Positions 4,846 to 10,832 of a stretch of DNA of 10,832 nucleotides are shown here, in pieces. The notes beneath the pieces were generated by a model, which searched no databases, had not been told where the DNA came from, and was given only the letters and a program-made list of their open reading frames with translations. The DNA lies in contig JAEYXC010000380.1 in the NCBI GenBank assembly GCA_023428655.1, positions 1-10,832 on the forward strand. Reading direction: 5' to 3'. Position numbers and translations under genes: made by a program. Each line of letters opens with the position of its first letter. Position 1 is the stretch's first letter. The stretch comes from Bacillota bacterium. GTDB lineage: Bacteria; Bacillota; Clostridia; Lachnospirales; Lachnospiraceae.

Positions 4846-5754
4846 ATGGTCGGAGTGAAAAAAGATATAGTTCAAAGCAAGAAAAAAACGGACCTTTATC
4901 GAAAAGATATCTTAAGCTGGCTGATTATGTTACCCACAATTATTTTATTTGCCTTTTTTGTTTGGGAGCCACTATTGGAAAGCATTCGCCTCTCCTTATA
5001 TACTGCAAAGGGTATTCGTTTACAGGAATTTGTCGGACTGGACAATTATTTTCTGGTTTTTAAACATCCGGATTTTATGGATGCATTTACTAACACCTTC
5101 AGGTACATATTATGGTCTTTGGTAATCGGCTTCCTCGTTCCAATCATTATTGCAATCTTAATTTCAGAAACTGTTCATCTTAAGGGATTGTTTAAAATTG
5201 GCGTATATTTTCCGAACATTATGCCGGGAATGGCGATGGTTATGATGCTGGGATATTTTTTTCGTCCCGGTAATACCGGTGTACTCAATATACTATTATC
5301 AAAGATCGGAATAGAGCCTATGGTCTGGCTATCGAATCCAAAGCTTACCATACCGCTCATTGTTGTGACTATGACATGGAGAGGAGCAGGTGCTACGGCA
5401 TTTCTTTATTTGGCCGGGATTAACAGTATTAATTCTGAACTATATGAAGCTGCTACTTTAGATGGTGCCGGAATACGTCAGCGAATTCGATATATCACGG
5501 TGCCGAATATATTTTCCTTAGGAAAGACCTTATTAATTTTACAAATTATTGCCGTGTTCCAGATATTGTATGAGCCCTTGGTTATGACCAACGGCGGTCC
5601 GAATAATGCTAGTATTTCTATTATGCAATTAGTATATAACTATGCATTTCGGGATTTCAATTATCCTGCTGCAGCCGCTTTATCCGTTTTGATCTGTATT
5701 ATTCTAATCTTTTTAAGCGGATTGTATTTTAAAATGACGAAATCAAAAGATTGA
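4846..5754 (+). CDS. CUT1 sugar ABC transporter permease, first subunit (MalF/UgpA-like)
   Basis: The protein has 302 residues. About six membrane helices are visible, roughly at 24-40, 86-107, 116-137, 168-190, 226-243 and 275-296. The EAA loop that docks on the ATPase is EAATLDGAGIRQRIRYITVP (201-220), with the conserved Gly at 207 or 209. The LYEPLVMTNGGP segment (241-252) is typical of this subunit. It forms a heterodimeric channel with the next permease and takes sugar from the upstream lipoprotein. AAGGAGG (4829-4835) lies ten bases before the ATG. An overlapping frame from 4836 has no family features. No ATPase gene is present nearby; in Firmicutes CUT1 importers of this type often share an MsmX/MsmK-type ATPase encoded elsewhere. 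Confidence 0.93.
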   Translation: MVGVKKDIVQSKKKTDLYRKDILSWLIMLPTIILFAFFVWEPLLESIRLSLYTAKGIRLQEFVGLDNYFLVFKHPDFMDAFTNTFRYILWSLVIGFLVPIIIAILISETVHLKGLFKIGVYFPNIMPGMAMVMMLGYFFRPGNTGVLNILLSKIGIEPMVWLSNPKLTIPLIVVTMTWRGAGATAFLYLAGINSINSELYEAATLDGAGIRQRIRYITVPNIFSLGKTLLILQIIAVFQILYEPLVMTNGGPNNASISIMQLVYNYAFRDFNYPAAAALSVLICIILIFLSGLYFKMTKSKD

Positions 5755-5782
5755 TCCTTAGTATTTCAGGATAAAGAAAGGC

Positions 5783-6673
5783 GTGGGTGCGATTATGTTT
5801 TTTAATAAGTATATCGAAAAAGAAGAAGGAACCATAAGGTATTACGATCTGCGTTCCATCAAGCACAGAATACTGTGTATTCTTATCTTTGCAGCATGTA
5901 TCGGTATGATTGTGATAACACTTTTTCCGACAGTCTGGGTATTCCTTGCCAGCTTTAAAGATATTGCAGAGTTTCGTAAGGAGGCTACCATTCTACCGAA
6001 GAGCTTCGATCTCCAGACCTATGTTAAGACCTGGAATGATCTGAAGTTCATAAAATATTATATTAACTCCTTTATTGTCGTAGCGGGCTGCGTGATATGC
6101 TCCGTCATGTTTAACGGCTTACTGGCATATGGCTTGGCAATCCTTCGACCGAGAGGCTATAAGATTGTGTATACACTGGTTATGTGGGGACTGCTGATAC
6201 CGGCAACAACGAGTGTGGTAGCGCTTTTTGTGAATATCAACCGAATCGGACTGAACCAATCCTATGTTCCCTTATGGCTGGCCGCCGGCGCGAATGCGTT
6301 CTATGTTGTGATGTTCAAGCAGTTTTTTGAAGGATTACCCAAGGAGATTATCGAAGCAGCCAAATTGGACGGCTGTGGTGTATTACAGACCTTTCTTCAG
6401 ATTATTTTACCATTATCCAAATCAATTGTTATGGTAATTGCTATTTTTACGGTGAATGCGGCTTGGTCGGATTTCCTTCTACCTTATCTGGTATTAGGCG
6501 GATCACCGAAGGAGACCGTTATGGTTCGTTTGTTTATGTTCCGTACCTCCAATGCAACTGATGTGGAGATATTGCGTGCAGTTGCGTTTTCCATCATTCC
6601 ACCGATTATTTTATTTACGATATTTCAGAAGCAGATTACAGCGGGTGCTACAACCGGTGCGGTAAAGGGCTAA
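5783..6673 (+). CDS. CUT1 sugar ABC transporter permease, second subunit (MalG/UgpE-like)
   Basis: The protein has 296 residues if the GTG at 5783 is used. Helices lie at about 30-56, 94-117, 129-150, 160-178, 212-233 and 262-281. The EAA loop is EAAKLDGCGVLQTFLQIILP (191-210). The C-terminus ends QKQITAGATTGAVKG, typical of MalG-type subunits. It pairs with the preceding permease, whose stop codon is 28 bases upstream. The start is uncertain: AAAGG (5777-5781) is too close to the GTG and about 13 bases from the in-frame ATG at 5795, so a 292-residue protein starting MFFNKYIEKEEG is equally possible. The C-terminus leads into the phosphorylase gene after 18 bases, so the two are co-transcribed. 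Confidence 0.92.
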   Translation: MGAIMFFNKYIEKEEGTIRYYDLRSIKHRILCILIFAACIGMIVITLFPTVWVFLASFKDIAEFRKEATILPKSFDLQTYVKTWNDLKFIKYYINSFIVVAGCVICSVMFNGLLAYGLAILRPRGYKIVYTLVMWGLLIPATTSVVALFVNINRIGLNQSYVPLWLAAGANAFYVVMFKQFFEGLPKEIIEAAKLDGCGVLQTFLQIILPLSKSIVMVIAIFTVNAAWSDFLLPYLVLGGSPKETVMVRLFMFRTSNATDVEILRAVAFSIIPPIILFTIFQKQITAGATTGAVKG

Positions 6674-6691
6674 GAAACTTGGAGGCATAGA

Positions 6692-8995
6692 ATGGCTAAA
6701 ATTGCAGATAAATATTATGTTACGGACCCATGGAAAATTATAGAAGAGAAATTTAATCCGGCCTATTCTCAAATTTCGGAATCTATTTTTTCGTTGGGCA
6801 ATGAGTACATGGGGATCCGAGGTTATTTTGAAGAAGGATATCAGGGAGAGAGCCTGATCGGAAGTTATTTTAACGGAATTTATGAGTCGGTGAAGACAGA
6901 GAGCTCTTCCTATAAAGGAATTATTGATAAGACAGAATTCATGGTGAATTCAGTGGATTGGTTACATTTACGAATTCAACTCGGAGAAGAGCAGCTCCAT
7001 TTTGAAGCAGCAAACATCGAGAATTTTAGAAGAAGTCTGGATCTTAGAACCGGAGTTTTGACCAGAAGCTATGAATGGCTTCTGGAGGATGGAAGAAGAC
7101 TGAGCCTGGAATTTGAACGGTTCCTATCCATGAAGAATGCACCGTTGGGAGGTCAGAAATTAACGCTGACTCCTCTGAACTTCAGCGCAGAGATTACAAT
7201 CATAGCCGGACTGGATTTTACGTTACCTCATAATATGGTGGGTAAAAACCTCTGGAGCGGCGAAGAGAGTAAGACCGGTGAGGGCTGGTGCAGTATCCTG
7301 GCCAATACCGTAAGTACGGGGCAGTCCGTATATTCCTTATGCCATTTTATCTGTGATGCAATATCAGAAAGAAATATTGTCGAACCGAAGAAGGTACTTA
7401 AGGAATTTGCCTTAAGCTTGAAGCAAGGGGAAGCGACCACCATTTCCCGATTGGTAATGAATGTTGTGAGGAAGGAAAATACGGAAGCTAAGCTTGAGAG
7501 ATTTAACGTTAAATGTGCTGATGCAAAGCGGGTTCTGCCAACACTAAATTATGCTGCTATGAAGGAAGAAAGTGCAGCCTGGTGGGATAAGATGTGGGAG
7601 GCATCCGATATAGTAATCGATGGTGATGAGTTAAATCAGCAAGGTATTCGTTACTGCATCTTTCAGATGCATCAGACCTATCACGGAGCAGACAGCGGTA
7701 CCATTATCGGAGCGAAGGGTCTTACGGGAGAGGCTTATAGCGGAAATACCTTCTGGGATACGGAGACCTATTGCCTGCCCTTCTATATCTTTAATAATAT
7801 AGAAGCAGCCAAGCATCTGTTGGAGTTTCGTAAGCTGACACTCCCGGAGGCGAAGGAAAGGGCTAAAGCCTTGGACTGTGAAGGCGCTTTTTATCCCATT
7901 GCAACCATCAGCGGAAGAGAATGCTGCAGCTTGTGGCAGCATGCCAGTCTTCAGCTACAGGCTTCTACTGCAGTTGCCTATGGAATTAAGCATTTTGAAG
8001 CAGTGACTAAGGAGGAGGACTTCGTATTCACTACCGGACTTCCGATTCTGATTGAGGTCAGCCGTATGCTTGCGAGCAGGGGAGCTTGGAATGCAGATCA
8101 TACTGCATACGGTTATTATTGCGTAATGGGCCCGGATGAGTTTCAGATGATGGTCAATAACAACTGCTATACGAATTTCATGGGTAAGGTAACTCTGGAA
8201 TATACCCTTGAAGTTCTTGAGAGATTACAGATTAAGGATAGTAAGGCTTTTGTCAACCTATTGGAGGAGCATAAGCTGTCCGAGGAGGAGTGTGCGAATT
8301 GGAGGGATATTTCTGCCAATATGTACATCCCCTATGAGGAAGATACCATGTTATTTGAGCAGCATGAGGGATATTTTACATTACCTCACATTGATGTTGA
8401 TCAGATTCCGGTGGAGGATTTCCCGCTCTATCATCATTGGAGCTATGACCGTATTTATCGAAATGATATGATCAAACAGCCCGATGTATTGATGATGATG
8501 CTGTTGTATAACGGCCTCTTTACCCAGGAGCAGCTTAGAAGGAATTATGAATTCTATGAGCCAAGATGCATCCATGAGAGCTCGTTATCTCCCTCTGTAC
8601 ATTCCATCCTGGCCGCTCAGCTGCAGAAGCATGAGGAGGCATATAAGTTCTTCGGGTTTGCAACCAGAATGGATTTAGATAATTACAATCGAAATACAGC
8701 AGAGGGCTTACATACTACTTCCATTGCTGCTGCCTGGATGAACATCGTCTATGGCTTTGGCGGTATGCGTTCGGATCAAGAGAGATTAAGCTTTGCACCT
8801 TCCATTCCACAAAACTGGAAGGCTTATTCCTTCCGCATTCATTATAACAATGATGTGATACAGGTGGAGATCGATCAAAGGGAGGCCTGCTTTCATACAC
8901 AGTATGGTACTGAGATTGACGTAATAATTTATGATCAGCCGGTTACTCTTGGAAGAGAGAAGGCTCGATTCTTGGTACCGAAGGATGGGAAATAG
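6692..8995 (+). CDS. GH65 disaccharide phosphorylase (alpha-glucoside type, acceptor unknown)
   Basis: The protein has 767 residues, the usual GH65 phosphorylase length, and no signal peptide, so it is cytoplasmic. The N-terminal beta-domain opens with SIFSLGNEYMGIRG. The (alpha/alpha)6 catalytic barrel contains FWDTE (354-358), MGPDEF with the general acid Glu483, VNNNCYTN just after it, KQPDV (595-599) and HTTSIAAAW (674-682). The last two correspond to donor- and phosphate-binding regions of the family. GH65 phosphorylases split an alpha-glucobiose with phosphate, with inversion, to beta-D-glucose 1-phosphate plus a sugar. The acceptor region between GAFY (398-401) and AVAYGI (427-432) is short and carries CCSLWQHASLQLQ instead of the usual IHI block. 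Maltose specificity is therefore unlikely, and an acceptor such as nigerose, kojibiose or a glucosyl-rhamnose cannot be told apart here. GGAGG (6680-6684) supports the ATG. Confidence 0.93.
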   Translation: MAKIADKYYVTDPWKIIEEKFNPAYSQISESIFSLGNEYMGIRGYFEEGYQGESLIGSYFNGIYESVKTESSSYKGIIDKTEFMVNSVDWLHLRIQLGEEQLHFEAANIENFRRSLDLRTGVLTRSYEWLLEDGRRLSLEFERFLSMKNAPLGGQKLTLTPLNFSAEITIIAGLDFTLPHNMVGKNLWSGEESKTGEGWCSILANTVSTGQSVYSLCHFICDAISERNIVEPKKVLKEFALSLKQGEATTISRLVMNVVRKENTEAKLERFNVKCADAKRVLPTLNYAAMKEESAAWWDKMWEASDIVIDGDELNQQGIRYCIFQMHQTYHGADSGTIIGAKGLTGEAYSGNTFWDTETYCLPFYIFNNIEAAKHLLEFRKLTLPEAKERAKALDCEGAFYPIATISGRECCSLWQHASLQLQASTAVAYGIKHFEAVTKEEDFVFTTGLPILIEVSRMLASRGAWNADHTAYGYYCVMGPDEFQMMVNNNCYTNFMGKVTLEYTLEVLERLQIKDSKAFVNLLEEHKLSEEECANWRDISANMYIPYEEDTMLFEQHEGYFTLPHIDVDQIPVEDFPLYHHWSYDRIYRNDMIKQPDVLMMMLLYNGLFTQEQLRRNYEFYEPRCIHESSLSPSVHSILAAQLQKHEEAYKFFGFATRMDLDNYNRNTAEGLHTTSIAAAWMNIVYGFGGMRSDQERLSFAPSIPQNWKAYSFRIHYNNDVIQVEIDQREACFHTQYGTEIDVIIYDQPVTLGREKARFLVPKDGK

Positions 8996-9063
8996 AACGA
9001 AAGTAGGCAGAATAAGGACGAAAAACCGATGTAAGAATGTTAGTAAGGATTGGAGATAGAAGC

Positions 9064-10832
9064 ATGAATTGGAGGATAGAAGAAACGGGCTTTCATCCGG
9101 AACATATCACCTTAAAGGGCAACAAATTTCTCGTGGGAAATGGATACATGGGTCTTCGAGGTACCCTTCCGGAATATGAGAAGGAAGAGTTTGTTGCGGT
9201 TAATCTTGCCGGTATCTATGATCAAGTGGGCGATGGCTGGAGGGAGCCTTTAAATGCACCCAATGGTTTGTATACCTACATTGAACTGGATGGAACAGCT
9301 TATCGACTGCCGACGCTTATTCCTTTAGAGCACTCCATCGCTCTGAACTACAGGCATGGGATCTTTGAGGGCAATACCGTATGGGATACCGGGGACGGAC
9401 AACTGAAGGTGAAGGTGGAACGTTTTGCTTCCATGGAGAATAAGCATCTGATCTGTATGAAATACTCCTTCTTATCTGAGAGGGACACGAAGGCCATGCT
9501 ATATACGGGCATTGATGGTAGGGTATGGGATATCAACGGACCTCATTATGATGAAATTAAGCAGGGGACAGTGACTACCCCTGCTATGGATGCAGGATTG
9601 GATACGAATCCGGAGCCGGATAAGGATGGTAACGACGAGGACCTACTCCTTGGAATGATAGGTATTACTCATGAAAGTAAAGATCAGGTATCGGTATATG
9701 AAGGAATTGATTTCGATGCAGTAGTCGATGCTCAGATAATACAGGAGGACAGGAGAATACTTCGAAGACTCACCTTAACCATGGTGGCAGGGATAGAATA
9801 TCACCTGTACAAATACATCAGTGTCTATACAAGTAAGGATCCAAGGAACCAGCTTGAGGAAGAGAAGAGATTGGTGCTTCATGCGAAGCAATTAGGTTAT
9901 GAGAAAGCCCTCGACCTGCATAAGAAGCGGTGGGAGAGACTATGGAGTATCTCCGAGGTGGTGATCGAGGGTGATGAGGATGCTATGGAAGCCTTGAATT
10001 ATTCCATCTATCATCTCCATTGTATTGCGCCAAGGCATACGGATCATCTGTCCATTGCTGCAAGGGGCTTATCCGGACAGACCTATAAGGGTGCAGTGTT
10101 TTGGGATACGGAGATGTTTATGCTGGATTTCTTCTTGTTTACAGAGCCCTCCGTAGCAAAGACCCTTCTTAAGTATCGGATCGATACACTGGAGGGAGCG
10201 AAGAGGAAAGCAAGCGATTATGGCTATCAAGGAGCCTTTTATGCTTGGGAGAGCCAGGAAGGAGGCTATGATGCCTGCTCCGATTATAATGTAACCGATG
10301 TGTTTACCGGAAGACAGATGCGCACCTATTTTAAGGATAAGCAGATTCATATCAGTGCTGCAATTGTCCATGGCATCATGCGCTATACGAATTATACAGG
10401 AAGCGATGAACTGTTAGCGGAGGGTGGAGCACAGGTTATTCTGGAATGTGCAATTTTCTACTATGACCTCCTTGTAAAACGGGTAAATGGTGAACGTTAT
10501 GAGCTCCACGATGTAATCGGCCCCGATGAATATCATGAGAGAGTCAACAACAATGCATATACCAATCGTATGGCCAAGTTTACTTTCGATAGTGCGGTTC
10601 AGATACTGTCGCAGGTAATCAGTAAGGATAAAGGACTGAGGGAACGATTGGAAGCAAGCTACCGGATTGATACCTTACTGGAACAATTTCGGGATGCCTC
10701 AGAAAAGCTTTATATCCCGACACCGGAGCAGACAAGTGGTGTCATAGAACAATTTGATGGTTACTTTAAGTTAGAAGAGATTGGTATGGAAGAGCTTAAG
10801 GGAAGGCTGCTTCATGAGAAGGAGTACTGGGG
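9064..10832 (+). CDS. Second GH65 disaccharide phosphorylase (3' end beyond the window)
   Basis: The frame runs open from the ATG at 9064 to the right edge, about 589 codons; some 170 residues are missing by comparison with its neighbour. GGAG (9052-9055) supports the start. It opens MNWRIEETGFHPEHI, followed by NKFLVGNGYMGLRGTLPEYE, the GH65 N-terminal block. FWDTEMF is at 346-352 and the catalytic IGPDEYHERVNNNAYTN gives the general acid Glu489. The acceptor region is long, with YNVTDVFTGRQMRTYF (407-422) and then the canonical KQIHISAA (426-433). That type is seen among kojibiose/nigerose-like phosphorylases, but the exact substrate is not decided by what is visible. It lies 68 bases after the first phosphorylase with no clear terminator between, so one transcript is likely. 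Confidence 0.93.
   Translation, partial: MNWRIEETGFHPEHITLKGNKFLVGNGYMGLRGTLPEYEKEEFVAVNLAGIYDQVGDGWREPLNAPNGLYTYIELDGTAYRLPTLIPLEHSIALNYRHGIFEGNTVWDTGDGQLKVKVERFASMENKHLICMKYSFLSERDTKAMLYTGIDGRVWDINGPHYDEIKQGTVTTPAMDAGLDTNPEPDKDGNDEDLLLGMIGITHESKDQVSVYEGIDFDAVVDAQIIQEDRRILRRLTLTMVAGIEYHLYKYISVYTSKDPRNQLEEEKRLVLHAKQLGYEKALDLHKKRWERLWSISEVVIEGDEDAMEALNYSIYHLHCIAPRHTDHLSIAARGLSGQTYKGAVFWDTEMFMLDFFLFTEPSVAKTLLKYRIDTLEGAKRKASDYGYQGAFYAWESQEGGYDACSDYNVTDVFTGRQMRTYFKDKQIHISAAIVHGIMRYTNYTGSDELLAEGGAQVILECAIFYYDLLVKRVNGERYELHDVIGPDEYHERVNNNAYTNRMAKFTFDSAVQILSQVISKDKGLRERLEASYRIDTLLEQFRDASEKLYIPTPEQTSGVIEQFDGYFKLEEIGMEELKGRLLHEKEYW

Noticed and set aside
4836..5063. Plus-strand 75-codon frame overlapping the first permease
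   Set aside because: It is in another frame, overlaps the Shine-Dalgarno spacing of the true ATG at 4846, and shows no family features.
1..10832. CRISPR arrays, tRNA or rRNA genes, insertion sequences, phage or defence genes
   Set aside because: No regularly spaced repeats, cloverleaf sequences, transposase or integrase frames were seen; the window is explained by metabolism, transport and small genes.

Overview
The window reads as a chromosomal segment of an anaerobic, polysaccharide-using Firmicute, most likely a Lachnospiraceae member of the Lachnoclostridium/Anaerocolumna type. This is inferred from strong AGGAGG-type ribosome binding sites, AT-rich intergenic DNA with TTGACA/TATAAT promoters, a clostridial lipoprotein signal, and two GH65 disaccharide phosphorylases behind a CUT1 sugar transporter. 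The species cannot be fixed from the sequence alone.

Left part (1-2000): the 3' end of an ABC-F ATPase of the Lsa/CplR-like ribosome-protection type, a SanA/YdcF-type (DUF218) membrane-anchored protein with its own extended -10 promoter and a terminator, then a basic 76-residue protein of unknown function whose stop codon lies in a perfect 17-bp palindrome.

Middle part (2000-3064): a branched hairpin that probably terminates transcription from both sides, a Lys-rich 39-residue gene on the minus strand with a perfect Shine-Dalgarno and a consensus -35, the degraded C-terminal remnant of a minus-strand gene with an internal stop, and a control region. The control region carries two tandem promoters, each overlapped by an ACGT-N3-ACGT palindrome.

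Right part (3065-10832): one plus-strand sugar-utilisation operon. It holds a lipoprotein solute-binding protein, a 305-bp structured intercistronic region, two CUT1 permeases and a complete GH65 phosphorylase. A second GH65 phosphorylase runs off the right edge. The likely pathway is capture of an alpha-glucobiose or related short alpha-glucoside outside the cell, import through the two permeases, and cytoplasmic phosphorolysis to beta-D-glucose 1-phosphate plus the released sugar. The importer ATPase, the beta-phosphoglucomutase and the regulator that would read the operators are not in the window.

The points most worth a second look are the paired operators, the alternative RNA structures between the binding protein and the permeases, the two GH65 enzymes with clearly different acceptor-loop regions, and the hidden minus-strand small gene and pseudogene. 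I found no clear sign of a wholly new biological system.
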